Program-made: the position numbers and the translations under genes
Shown: one piece after another, positions 8,219 to 16,553 of the stretch
How the letters are laid out: every line of letters starts with the position of its first letter
Numbering within the stretch: the first letter of the stretch is position 1
Notes under the pieces: generated by a model
Seen by the model: only the letters and a program-made list of their open reading frames with translations
What the model was told of the DNA's origin: nothing
The model's database searches: none
From: Bacillota bacterium
Lineage (GTDB): Bacteria; Bacillota; Sulfobacillia; Sulfobacillales; Sulfobacillaceae
Reading direction: 5' to 3'
Assembly (NCBI GenBank): GCA_021820965.1
Contig: JAKACZ010000006.1
Span: 62,001-126,000 of the forward strand
Length of the DNA: 64,000 nucleotides

Positions 8219-9298
8219 ACCGGTCGAACACGGGGGCCAAGTGCATCGCGTCGCCCGCCAGTTGGGCCTTAGTCCGTCAGATATTCTTGATTTTCGTGCA
8301 AAGAGTCATCTCTTGGGGACGCCGGAATCGGTGCGCCAGCTGTTGGATAATGCACTGGATGACATCCGGTTTTGCCCGGATGCGTCCACTGGCGCCGTTG
8401 AGCGTGCTCTTGCCGATCGGTACGGAGCGCCCGCCGCGAGCGTCCTCGTGAGCAATGGCGCGACCGCGGCCATCGATCTGGCCCAGCGCGCAATGGCCCC
8501 CAGCCGTGTTTGGATCATGGAGCCAGCCTTTAATAAGGCGGCCTGGAGCGGCCGTCTTGCCGTCGTCTCGCCACTCTTGCAACGCCTGGACTGTACACCC
8601 GCTGGGATTGTGGGCGCGAGCGCGCCTGGACGGGCGATCCGATGATATGGAACAATCCGTATAATCCCAGTTGCCGGCACGTTCTGCAAGGCAACTTCGG
8701 CACGTCTCGACTTAGGCTGTCAAACCTTGGCATGGCTGTTTTGGTGGGCGCATCCTTTATCGACTTTCTTCCCGATGAGCGACCAAATACCGCTTTGACG
8801 GCTGCTTTTGAGACGGGTTCGGGGGCTGTGTTGGTACGGTTCGTGACTAAGTTTATGGCAACACCCAGCCTTCGATTTAGGTACGCGATTGGTACCCCTG
8901 TTGAGTCACGGGCATCGCGAGGTTGCGGGTTCGGCAGAGTGTCAGCCATCTGGTGCAACAAGCGGCCTGGGTGGGTCTCAAGGATGAGGTATTTGGATCA
9001 ATACCCGAAGGTCGCGCTGCGAGGGGCAGCAGCTCACGGCTCTCGGTCTTCCGGGCAGTCTGTATCAATGTCACTCGACGTGGGCCAACTTTTTTGACGC
9101 ATTGGGCCCGTGAAGACTTGTTTCGCCGCCGACTGCGCATCTCTTGCGTCGCGGGGCATCTTAGTCCGAGTGTGCCAGGACGTTAAGGGGCCGGCCAACT
9201 GGCGGGTAGCGATTCGCAGCGGGGCAGAAAACGATCGGCTATACTCTTTAGTCCAGCAAATTTTGCAAAAGGTGGAAGACAGATGGTCAAGAGTGTGA
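8208..9298 (+). pseudogene. cobD: Threonine-phosphate decarboxylase CobD, frameshifted
   Basis: CobD is a PLP enzyme of the aminotransferase fold that makes (R)-1-amino-2-propanol phosphate for the cobalamin linker. The first 140 codons read well (HGGQVHRVARQLGLSPSDILDF, then SVLVSNGATAAIDL) and stop at 8645. The next frame continues with MIWNNPYNPS, LVGASFIDFLPDE and RFVTKFMATPSLRFRYAIG, which includes the PLP-lysine region. The C-terminus ILVRVCQDVKGPANWRVAIR is in yet another frame ending at 9298. At least three frame changes and an internal stop make it inactive. It lies between cobS and cobQ with its original overlaps preserved. Confidence 0.85.
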
Positions 9299-10839
9299 TG
9301 GTGATGGGCACCTCGTCTCATGTCGGCAAAAGTGTGCTCGCAACCGCGTTATGTCGCATCCTTCGCCAGGACGGATACCGGGTGGCGCCCTTCAAGGTTC
9401 AGAATATGTCGCGCAACTCGGCCGTCACGCCGAAAGGGTTGGAGATAAGCCGGGCGCAGGCCGTTCAGGCGGAAGCGGCAGGGGTTCAACCCAATGAGCA
9501 TATGAATCCCATTTTACTAAAGCCAACCGATGGGCAATCGTTGCAGATTGTGGTACAGGGGCGGGTGTATAGCCATGATTCGGCGGGGTCCTATATGCGG
9601 TCTGATAAAGAGGCGTTGTGGCGCGCGGCCAAAGAAAGTTTTCATTATCTAGCCGAGCGATTTTCAGTAATTGTCATGGAAGGTGCCGGAAGTCCGGTGG
9701 AGATGAACCTTAAAGCCCACGACTTGGCCAACATGCGTGCGGCTGAAATGGCTAACGCGACGGTGGTGCTGGTTGCCGATATCGAACGAGGTGGTGTTTT
9801 TGCCTCTATAATCGGGACACTGGCCTTATTGGCGCCCCAAGAGCGGGCACGGGTTGCGGGGGTCATTGTCAACAAATTCCATGGAGACCCTACGCTTTTT
9901 GATGACGGGGTGCAATTTCTCCAACAACGCACCGGGATTCCTGTACTGGGAGTGATCCCCTATTTGCCCGACTTAGGCATAGACGAAGAAGATTCGCTGG
10001 GTCTTGCTGCTCCGCGCTACCAGCGACGACGCGACACTGGGGGAATTCGGGTTGGTATTGTTCCACTCCCGCATCTCGCCAATTTTACGGATGTCGATGC
10101 GTTGTTTTGGGAGACCGATGTGGACCCATTCTTTTGCCGAGTTCCTGGAGATCTGCTGGCGGCCGAAGCGGTTATCATCCCGGGAACCAAGAACACTATG
10201 GAAGACTTGGCGTGGCTTCACGCGGTCGGCTGGACCGAGGCGCTGGAGCGCGTACGAGAACAAGGGCGGCCCATCCTCGGTATCTGTGGAGGATATCAGA
10301 TGCTGGGGCGGGTGGTGCGCGATCCGGACGCTCTCGAGTCGTCTCGTCGCGAAGTGGCAGGCTTGGGCTGGCTACCCATAGAGACCACTCTGGCATCGCC
10401 TAAACGTACCGCCTGGGTGCAAGGGCATCTCGCCGGACCCTGGGCCGGGGTTCCTGTCAAGGGCTATGAAATTCACATGGGGCGAACGGATTCCATCGGC
10501 AATGTCGCTCCACTTGCGTCTGTTCGAGCGGCCGGCGAGGAGGAGTGGCGCTCGGACGGCGTCGTGACTGACGACATGAAGGTCATTGGGACCTACCTGC
10601 ATGGTATTTTGGATAACCAGGGGTTTCGCGAGCTCTGGCTCAATCACGTGCGCCAACGGGCCGGAGTTGGCCCGGCGAGCGCGGTGCTGTCCATCACCGC
10701 GCTTCGTAACCATGCCTACAATCGCTTGGCAACAGCCATACGGGGACATCTGCGGTTGGATCTGCTCTATGCCTCTATGGGGCTTGATGAAACGATTGCG
10801 GGGAATTTGGAGGAGGGTGGCCATGTCTCGTTATCCTGA
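9283..10839 (+). CDS. cobQ: Cobyric acid synthase
   Basis: 518 residues, normal for CobQ/CbiP. It amidates four carboxylates of adenosylcobyrinic a,c-diamide using glutamine and ATP. The N-terminal dethiobiotin-synthetase-like domain starts with the P-loop MGTSSHVGKSVLATAL and contains KVQNMSRNSAVT and MNPILLKPT. The C-terminal class I glutamine amidotransferase domain has the nucleophile Cys335 in ILGICGGYQMLG, YEIHMGRT, and His440 in GTYLHGIL. The start codon lies inside the 3' end of the cobD remnant and is preceded by GGTGGAAGAC. It overlaps the next gene by 17 nt. Confidence 0.95.
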   Translation: MVKSVMVMGTSSHVGKSVLATALCRILRQDGYRVAPFKVQNMSRNSAVTPKGLEISRAQAVQAEAAGVQPNEHMNPILLKPTDGQSLQIVVQGRVYSHDSAGSYMRSDKEALWRAAKESFHYLAERFSVIVMEGAGSPVEMNLKAHDLANMRAAEMANATVVLVADIERGGVFASIIGTLALLAPQERARVAGVIVNKFHGDPTLFDDGVQFLQQRTGIPVLGVIPYLPDLGIDEEDSLGLAAPRYQRRRDTGGIRVGIVPLPHLANFTDVDALFWETDVDPFFCRVPGDLLAAEAVIIPGTKNTMEDLAWLHAVGWTEALERVREQGRPILGICGGYQMLGRVVRDPDALESSRREVAGLGWLPIETTLASPKRTAWVQGHLAGPWAGVPVKGYEIHMGRTDSIGNVAPLASVRAAGEEEWRSDGVVTDDMKVIGTYLHGILDNQGFRELWLNHVRQRAGVGPASAVLSITALRNHAYNRLATAIRGHLRLDLLYASMGLDETIAGNLEEGGHVSLS

Positions 10840-11602
10840 ACGAATTGTCTGTTTGGCCGCGGAAATTCCAGGAATCTTATCGGAGCTCGACGCGCTCGAC
10901 CGCGTCGTGGGTATTTCCGCCTATACCACGTATCCGACAGAAGCACTGACGATTGCCAAGGTGAGCGGATTTGAGCACGGCAGTATCGATCGGATTCTGG
11001 CTCAACAACCAGACCTGGTGATCCTTACGTCGACCGTCCAGCAAAAGCTGGCGGCGGGCTTGGCGGAGCGGGGCGCCTCGCTCCTTCATCTTAACCCGCA
11101 TCGTCTGGAGGATTTATATCGCAACGTGCGGCTGCTGGGTGCGGTGGTTGGCGAGCACACCAGGGCCGATGCGCTGGCGCGCCGACTGGAGGGTGAAGTG
11201 GAAGCGGTGCGTCAAGCATCACAAAACCTTAAACGCCGCCCGCGAGTGTATTTCGAGGAATGGATGGATCCGTTGATTACCGGTGTCGCCTGGGTAAGCG
11301 ATCTGATCCACACCGCGGGAGGGACCGACATCTTTCGGGAGCGTTCGCTCAAGGGGCGGCTGGCACGGGATCGGGTTGTGCAACCGCAGGAGTGGGTTAC
11401 CGCCGAGCCCGACATCATCTTCGCATCGTGGTGCGGAAAACCCTTTCAAATTGACCAGGTGCGGCGACGTCAGCAAGTTGAACAAGTGCCTGCGCTTCAG
11501 GCGGGGCGTGTCTACGAAGTGGACGGCACGGTACTGGAGTGCGGCATCCGACTGATCGACCGTCTCCATGATATGGCGGAGGTCATCCGAAATGCCCAGT
11601 GA
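10823..11602 (+). CDS. Cobalamin-binding (BtuF/TroA-fold) protein without signal peptide
   Basis: 259 residues with the two-lobe fold of class III periplasmic binding proteins (COG0614). RIVCLAAEIPGILSELDALDRVVGIS forms the first lobe, IDRILAQQPDLVILTST the usual 'ivalkPDLVi' segment, and VYEVDGTVLECGIRLIDRLHDMAEVI the end of the second lobe. Unlike transport BtuF proteins it has neither signal peptide nor lipobox, so it should stay in the cytoplasm. It is translated from GGAGGAGGG with its start inside the cobQ end, so it belongs to the B12 operon. A cytosolic corrinoid-binding or trafficking role is an inference; a substrate-binding protein that lost its leader is the alternative. Confidence 0.8.
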   Translation: MSRYPERIVCLAAEIPGILSELDALDRVVGISAYTTYPTEALTIAKVSGFEHGSIDRILAQQPDLVILTSTVQQKLAAGLAERGASLLHLNPHRLEDLYRNVRLLGAVVGEHTRADALARRLEGEVEAVRQASQNLKRRPRVYFEEWMDPLITGVAWVSDLIHTAGGTDIFRERSLKGRLARDRVVQPQEWVTAEPDIIFASWCGKPFQIDQVRRRQQVEQVPALQAGRVYEVDGTVLECGIRLIDRLHDMAEVIRNAQ

Positions 11603-11772
11603 TTTCCGCTTGCGCAACGTGAGACGCGTACTGCCCACGATAGGGATCTGGTCAGGGGCTCCGCCCAACTGGGTCGTAGTATGTGGCTACGTACGAAACC
11701 TGCAGCAAATGTCGGATTTCCAACTCTTCCTTGTCGCGCGATGCCGTTCGCGGTACACTCAGGGTATCCGAA

Positions 11773-11910
11773 TTGCAGGTGTATAACAGGGAATTCAGGT
11801 GAAAATCCTGAGCGGCACCCGCCACTGTTTACGGGGAGCAGACCCGCCACAACATCCGTTGGAAGGCCGGTCGGGCGCGATGATCCGAGAGCCAGGAGAC
11901 CTACCTGCAA
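11773..11910 (+). ncRNA. Cobalamin riboswitch 2
   Basis: Contains AGGGAATTCAGGTGAAAATCC, GGCACCCGCCACTGT and GAGCCAGGAGACCTACCTGC, the conserved core of the AdoCbl riboswitch, with the longer P7-P12 region usual in this class. The P1 stem pairs TTGCAGGT (11773-11780) with ACCTGCAA (11903-11910). It precedes the BtuF lipoprotein gene. Confidence 0.93.
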
Positions 11911-11916
11911 ACATTC

Positions 11917-11955
11917 GGGCGAGCCTGCGGGTTGTCAGGCGCCGCCTCGTTTTTA
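11917..11955 (+). terminator. Riboswitch expression-platform terminator
   Basis: Directly after the riboswitch P1 stem lies a G/C-rich hairpin (CGAG-CCTG paired with CAGG-CTCG, with a bulge) followed by GTTTTT. This looks like the transcription terminator that forms when cobalamin is bound. Confidence 0.5.
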
Positions 11956-12004
11956 TGCGGCCCTTCTCGCCTGAGGTTCAACTGACAATGAGAGAAGGAT
12001 GGCC

Positions 12005-12943
12005 ATGTCACGCAAGTGGCTCACGACGATAATTAGCCTAATCATTGGAACCGGCCTGTTATCCGGATGCGGAACGACATCAAGTACGACATCGACTCAA
12101 CCAACACCGATTCGCATTACCGATGATCTCCATCACACCATTACGCTAAAACATCCCGCTACGCGGATTATCACCTTGGAGCCTAGCAATGCTGAAATTG
12201 CGTTGGACTTGGGCCTAAAGCGGGAAATGGTGGGGACCGACCAAGCGACATTTCAGTATACACCAGTTCCCTGGAAACATGATCTCCACGGGATTGCCAA
12301 TATCGGCCCCTCATATCCGGGCATTAGCGTTGAAAAAATTGTGGCGGCAAAGCCTGATCTGGTGATTGCCACCACGGGCATCAAAGGACTCACATCGTTG
12401 GCTCACTTCCACATTCCCGTTTTGGTGCTGGAGCCTACCTCGGTTCAGGGTATCTACCACGATATCATGTTGGTGGGTCGAGCCACCGGGAAAACTGCTC
12501 AAGCTCATACCGTGATTGCTCATATGAAACACCAGATTGCGCATATTGAGCAGGCAGTACGCCAGGTGAAGACCCGACCGACGGTCTTTTACGATTTAGG
12601 CGGACTTTTCACCGCCGGTCCCCACACGTTTCTTAACTCCCTCATCGATATGGCGGGTGCGGTAAACGTGGGAGCCCAACTGTCAACGCAGTCGTATCCT
12701 CAGGTTACCGCCGAACAGGTCGTGAAGGCCAATCCGGACGACATCCTCATCGACCCCGCATCCGGAACCACCGTGGCAAAGGAAGAGCACCTTGCGGGGT
12801 TTTCCGCCATTACCGCGGTGAAAACTGGACACGTTGACGCCATCCCCAACTCGTCTTATGTCAACGAGCCCTCTCCGGCCCTGGTGATGGGATTGAAGGA
12901 ATTGGTGAAACTGCTCCATCCTCAACTGAAGTTTAGCAGCTGA
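12005..12943 (+). CDS. btuF: Vitamin B12 ABC transporter substrate-binding lipoprotein
   Basis: 312 residues. A lipoprotein signal peptide ends in the lipobox LLSGC, with Cys22 as the lipidated residue, so the protein sits on the outer face of the membrane. A Thr/Ser-rich linker follows, then the BtuF/TroA-fold binding domain, with TRIITLEPSNAEIALDLGL, VEKIVAAKPDLVIATTGI and the C-terminal lobe NPDDILIDP. The ATG at 12005 has GAGAAGG at 6 nt; the in-frame ATG at 11999 touches that site and is less likely. Control by the upstream cobalamin riboswitch supports corrinoid uptake. The permease and ATPase (btuC, btuD) are not next to it. Confidence 0.88.
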   Translation: MSRKWLTTIISLIIGTGLLSGCGTTSSTTSTQPTPIRITDDLHHTITLKHPATRIITLEPSNAEIALDLGLKREMVGTDQATFQYTPVPWKHDLHGIANIGPSYPGISVEKIVAAKPDLVIATTGIKGLTSLAHFHIPVLVLEPTSVQGIYHDIMLVGRATGKTAQAHTVIAHMKHQIAHIEQAVRQVKTRPTVFYDLGGLFTAGPHTFLNSLIDMAGAVNVGAQLSTQSYPQVTAEQVVKANPDDILIDPASGTTVAKEEHLAGFSAITAVKTGHVDAIPNSSYVNEPSPALVMGLKELVKLLHPQLKFSS

Positions 12944-13067
12944 CAGCAACGTACCAATGTTGTCAAGATGCCACGTGCCATGATTTCTCCCCCTGGGCGC
13001 CTCTGCGTGGAGGACGTCCATCCAAGCAGAGGGACGTGGGTGAGAACAACAACCGCGGGTGGTTATC

Positions 13068-13165
13068 ACCAGCCGATTTCGGCACGAGGGCCACCAGCGA
13101 AACGGCGGCGACCGCAAAGCTAAGATTTTTCGGGTGGCAAAAGATGGGAAGCGAGGTGATGGGAA
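13068..13165 (+). ncRNA. Possible cyclic-di-GMP-I (GEMM)-like riboswitch
   Basis: In the leader of the permease gene, a segment reads GCACGAGGGCCACC, stem, GAAA tetraloop, stem, then ACCGCAAAGC and later GGGAAGCGAGG. The order AGGGC..CC, GAAA loop, GCAAAGC and GGxAGC resembles the GEMM/c-di-GMP-I aptamer, but several conserved positions differ. I report it as a weak candidate for a structured leader RNA. Confidence 0.25.
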
Positions 13166-13213
13166 ATTTCCACTAATCGACCCTGGCGAGTAGAAATAAA
13201 TGGGATTAATCGT

Positions 13214-14593
13214 GTGCCCGAGTCAGAGCGTACCGGACATGCCCGCCAGTTGTTTAGTATTTGGTTTGCGGCCAATATCGGTGTGTTAGGTATCGTATAC
13301 GGTGCCATCATTGTCTCCTTTGGCATGAACGCGGCGCAGTCTTTATTGGCGATCCTGGTGGGCTCAGCCTCATTTCTGCTTGTCGGCGCATTGTCACTCG
13401 CTGGCCGTGATGGCGGGGCACCTATGATGACGTTGTCTCGGAAAGTCTTTGGCATCTATGGCAATCTCTTGCCTAATGTGGTCGGCTGGTTTTCCCTGGT
13501 CGGATGGGAAACCATAACCGTGATTACCGGCACCTTGGCGCTGCAGGCCCTATTCACCCTGTTTTGGCCCGGGGCGCCGGTGACCACGATGGTAGTGGCG
13601 ATGGTACTCATGATGGGATGCATCATCGCCGCCAGCCTCTTGGGCCAAGCCACGCTCGTGGTAATTCAAACCGGAGCCAGCTTCATTTTTGGTTTCTTGA
13701 CCCTGGTCGTGGCGGCCTTATTGATTTCACATACCCATTGGCGGGCTGAGTGGGTGCGACCGACCGGTTCCTGGTTGCGCGGGTTTGTGCCGGCCACCAG
13801 TATTGTGGTCGCGGGAACGGGTCTCAGCTGGGCCAATGCCGCGGCTGACTACAGCCGATATCTGAGGCGAGATGTCTCTAGCTGGTCCATCGTGGCAGCG
13901 ACGACCCTGGGTGGGGCCATCCCCACGATTGGACTTATGGTGGTTGGAGTACTTTTGGCCAGCCAAGTGCCCAGCCTCGCCTCGGCAGCGAATCCGATTC
14001 AAGTCATCCGGGCAGTATTGCCCCGCTGGGCGGCCGTGCCTTATCTTCTCACGGCAGCAGGCGGACTCGTGGTGGAAGGCGACTTGAGCCTCTATTCCTC
14101 CGGGCTGAATCTTCTGACCATGTTTGTGCCCTTGGCACGGTATAAAACGGTGATTATCGACGCGGTAATCATGGCGGCCGGTACCGTATACGTTGTCCTT
14201 GTGCGGCGAGCTTTTCTCGGACCTTTTGAGTCCTTCATCGTCCTGCTGGGCGTGGGACTCGCATCCTGGGCGGGTGTGTTTGGGGCCGACCAGTTGGCTC
14301 ACCGGCACGATCATCCCCGATATCCGACGTTCATGCTCGTTCCGAGTCCGAGCGCGCGTACCGTTTATTGGCCCGCCGTCGGGTGTTGGATCCTGGGCAC
14401 GGCTGTCGGCCTGCTTTTCACGTCCTCCCCCTGGTTTACGGGGCCGCTCGCGCGTGGGGTCTTCGCCGGTTCCGGTTTAGAATTGGTTGGCGCCTTTGGG
14501 TCTGCCGGAATCGGATATTGGCTCATCGAACGGCGCCACGCCGCCCGCGCCCACGGCAAAATGAAAAGACCAATAGGGGTGAGCGGTCAATGA
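13214..14593 (+). CDS. NCS1 family purine/cytosine permease-like transporter
   Basis: 459 residues with about twelve hydrophobic segments. Family features are the N-terminal FSIWFAANIGVLGIVYGAIIVSFGM (TM1, the CodB-like region) and GRDGGAPMMTLSRKVFGIYGN, which matches the conserved G-R-x-G-x-P-x-M-x-x-S-R loop of NCS1 nucleobase/cation symporters. GLSWANAAADYSRYL is the TM6 motif. These proteins import cytosine, purines, allantoin, hydantoins or thiamine precursors. The GTG start is the first in frame; the ribosome site is poor and an ATG lies 112 nt further on. The stop overlaps the start of a PfkB kinase, suggesting uptake followed by phosphorylation of the same compound. Confidence 0.85.
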   Translation: MPESERTGHARQLFSIWFAANIGVLGIVYGAIIVSFGMNAAQSLLAILVGSASFLLVGALSLAGRDGGAPMMTLSRKVFGIYGNLLPNVVGWFSLVGWETITVITGTLALQALFTLFWPGAPVTTMVVAMVLMMGCIIAASLLGQATLVVIQTGASFIFGFLTLVVAALLISHTHWRAEWVRPTGSWLRGFVPATSIVVAGTGLSWANAAADYSRYLRRDVSSWSIVAATTLGGAIPTIGLMVVGVLLASQVPSLASAANPIQVIRAVLPRWAAVPYLLTAAGGLVVEGDLSLYSSGLNLLTMFVPLARYKTVIIDAVIMAAGTVYVVLVRRAFLGPFESFIVLLGVGLASWAGVFGADQLAHRHDHPRYPTFMLVPSPSARTVYWPAVGCWILGTAVGLLFTSSPWFTGPLARGVFAGSGLELVGAFGSAGIGYWLIERRHAARAHGKMKRPIGVSGQ

Positions 14594-15552
14594 AGACTCC
14601 GTCCCGATTGTGGGTGGTATCCAGCATCATGATGGATGTCGGGGTTACTGTGGACAGCTGGCCCCCGCGTGGTGGAGATATTCTTGCACGACACGGGCGA
14701 GCGGTGCCGGGCGGAGCGTTTAATGTTATCGCCGCTGCTCATCGGCTTGGCCTGGAGACCATCTACGGGGGACTGGTGGGCAGTGGTCCGTTTGGCACGG
14801 CCATCCAACAGGAGCTAGCAGCGCTGCCGGTACCTTGGCCCATTCCCCCGATATCCGGCCAAGATACCGGGTTTGACGTTGTGATAGTAGAACCGGACGG
14901 CGAGCGGACGTTTATCACGGCGAGCGGTTGCGAGGTGGGGCTGGATTGGCCACATTTGAGGATGCTCTCTGTCCGGTCCCACGAGGCAGTCTATCTGTCC
15001 GGGTATAGCCTTTTGTCTGAACCTTCCGCGTCGGCGCTTCGCCGGTGGCTGACAGAGCTACCTAATGTGTGGGTGATCCTCGATCCGGGGCCGCTGGCGG
15101 CCGACATTCCCGTTGCGGTGTTAAAGACTCTATTGCCAACTGTGACCATCTTCACCATGAACCAGCGGGAAGCACGCGACTTGTCGGGGTGCGATGATCC
15201 TGGCCAGGCGCTACAGATACTTACCGGATGGTTGGGCGGTGGGCGTGTTGTTATCCGTGTCGGTGAGGCAGGGGCGTGGGCTCTCGATGATTCTGGAAAA
15301 CCTCTGCGCATACCGTCGCGAGCTGCCCAGGTTGTGGACACGACCGGTGCGGGCGACGTGCATACGGGCGCTCTCATTGCGCGGATGGGGCGGAACAACT
15401 GGGTTCGTACGGTCTTTGAAGCGAACATTGCCGCCTCACTCGCGGTTGAGCGGCAGGGTCCTTCCGAGAGCCCGACTTCGGATGAACTGGATCGCTGCCT
15501 TTCAAGCCTGGATCATGCGGTTGGGCCGCCTGGCTCTACGCCTATCGGCTAG
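14590..15552 (+). CDS. PfkB family carbohydrate/nucleoside kinase
   Basis: 320 residues, normal for ribokinase-like PfkB enzymes. Near the N-terminus GGAFNVIAAAHRLGLETIYGGLVGSGPFG is the substrate-side GG motif. Near residue 250, VVDTTGAGDVHTGALIARM is the second PfkB signature, with the catalytic Asp and anion hole. MNQREARDLSG is the usual ADP-site 'NxxEa' motif. It transfers phosphate from ATP to a sugar or nucleoside hydroxyl. The start codon overlaps the permease stop as ATGA, so transporter and kinase act together, perhaps on a nucleoside or pyrimidine derivative. The substrate is not readable from sequence. Confidence 0.88.
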   Translation: MKTPSRLWVVSSIMMDVGVTVDSWPPRGGDILARHGRAVPGGAFNVIAAAHRLGLETIYGGLVGSGPFGTAIQQELAALPVPWPIPPISGQDTGFDVVIVEPDGERTFITASGCEVGLDWPHLRMLSVRSHEAVYLSGYSLLSEPSASALRRWLTELPNVWVILDPGPLAADIPVAVLKTLLPTVTIFTMNQREARDLSGCDDPGQALQILTGWLGGGRVVIRVGEAGAWALDDSGKPLRIPSRAAQVVDTTGAGDVHTGALIARMGRNNWVRTVFEANIAASLAVERQGPSESPTSDELDRCLSSLDHAVGPPGSTPIG

Positions 15553-15805
15553 ACTGCGGAGTGGTGTGATGGGTCCGGGTGATGGCGCGAGAACACGCAG
15601 TCGTCTCAAGAGGCCGCCGCCGACGTGCGGTTGCGTTCCGCGCAGACGCATCATCATCAATCAGCGCTGGTTATGGTTTGGAGGTAACCGCGGGCGCCTT
15701 AAGTTGTGAGACTTTCATGGCAACACTGCGGCTACCCGAGTGTGGCCCTCGCACATTGGGCGTGCAGCTACGAACCACCGCCAACTATCGGGTAGGGAAG
15801 TCAGA

Positions 15806-15832
15806 AGGGACCAATCCGACGGATGGGTCCCT
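15806..15832 (-). terminator. Intrinsic terminator after the hemerythrin-like gene
   Basis: An inverted repeat (AGGGACC paired with GGTCCCT, and inner ATCC with GGAT) lies 12 bp past the stop codon of the minus-strand gene. It also faces the end of the PfkB operon and may serve both directions. The T-tract is weak. Confidence 0.45.
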
Positions 15833-15843
15833 CTGCGAGTTAA

Positions 15844-16356
15844 TTAGCGACAGAGTGTCTCTTCTTCTGCCTCGCTGTGGGTGCGGATTAATACCAGGAC
15901 GGCGTCGACAAGGAGACGGGCTTGGTTAAGAGGTTGATGGGTATCCAATAAGTGCCGAATCTCATCAACCCACTGACGCATCAAGTGATGGTCGTGGATG
16001 AGCCCGGTAATGAGATCCTGAAGTTCCGGTTTTTCGGTGATCCAGGGCGGGTAAAACAGCTCTTCTTCTAAAGCTCCATGGTGCAGAGTCGTGCTTTGCC
16101 AATGGTCAACCACGGCCGCCAGGCTTTTTTGAGCCCGGTCTGGATCGCGGCTCAGGTCGTCTTCCCATTGGCGTACCAGCGCGGTGGAGGTCTGGTAGGC
16201 TTGCTCGTGAAAGCCATGGTGTACCGTACGATCGCGCAAATCCGGCATAGCCATACTCAAATTTCCCCCGATCCCAACCAATTGTCGGTCCTCGTCCACG
16301 AAACCAACGTGTTGACCATAGTGCTTGGTCCCATGATGTGCGGTGATAACAGTCAC
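15844..16356 (-). CDS. Hemerythrin HHE-like domain protein
   Basis: 170 residues, almost entirely helical and histidine-rich. HHGFHEQAYQ, TTLHHGALEEELFYPPW, HDHHLMRQW and IRTHSEAEEETL carry the H, HxxxE and HxxxH metal-ligand pattern of the four-helix HHE/hemerythrin-like fold with a di-iron site. Relatives sense or detoxify O2 and NO or repair Fe-S centres (family knowledge). It is divergently transcribed from a radical SAM gene. The intergenic region holds an FNR-like dyad (16423-16436), which fits a response to oxygen or nitrogen oxides. The N-terminus MTVITAHHGTKHYG suggests extra metal ligands. Confidence 0.7.
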   Translation of the reverse strand: MTVITAHHGTKHYGQHVGFVDEDRQLVGIGGNLSMAMPDLRDRTVHHGFHEQAYQTSTALVRQWEDDLSRDPDRAQKSLAAVVDHWQSTTLHHGALEEELFYPPWITEKPELQDLITGLIHDHHLMRQWVDEIRHLLDTHQPLNQARLLVDAVLVLIRTHSEAEEETLCR

Positions 16357-16422
16357 AATTTATAACCAGGGGATTATGTGCCTCAGCGCGTGCCCCATGC
16401 GAGGTTCATGCCCGTTACAGGC

Positions 16423-16436
16423 GTGATCTGGATCAC
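16423..16436. promoter_or_regulatory. FNR/CRP-type dyad, GTGAT-N4-ATCAC
   Basis: Perfect palindrome GTGATCTGGATCAC between the divergent hemerythrin-like and radical SAM genes. The core TGAT-N4-ATCA equals the FNR half-site arrangement. A second copy with the same GTGAT-N4-ATCAC form lies at 17717-17730. Confidence 0.6.
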
Positions 16437-16553
16437 TGCGCGCCGATTGCCGCCGTTGTATGATGCCTTAAGCCCGGGATAAGAGAACAGATAGCGGCCA
16501 GGATTAGGCGATCGGCCGGGTCCCGAGAGTGGCAGGGAAGGAGTGAGAATAAG

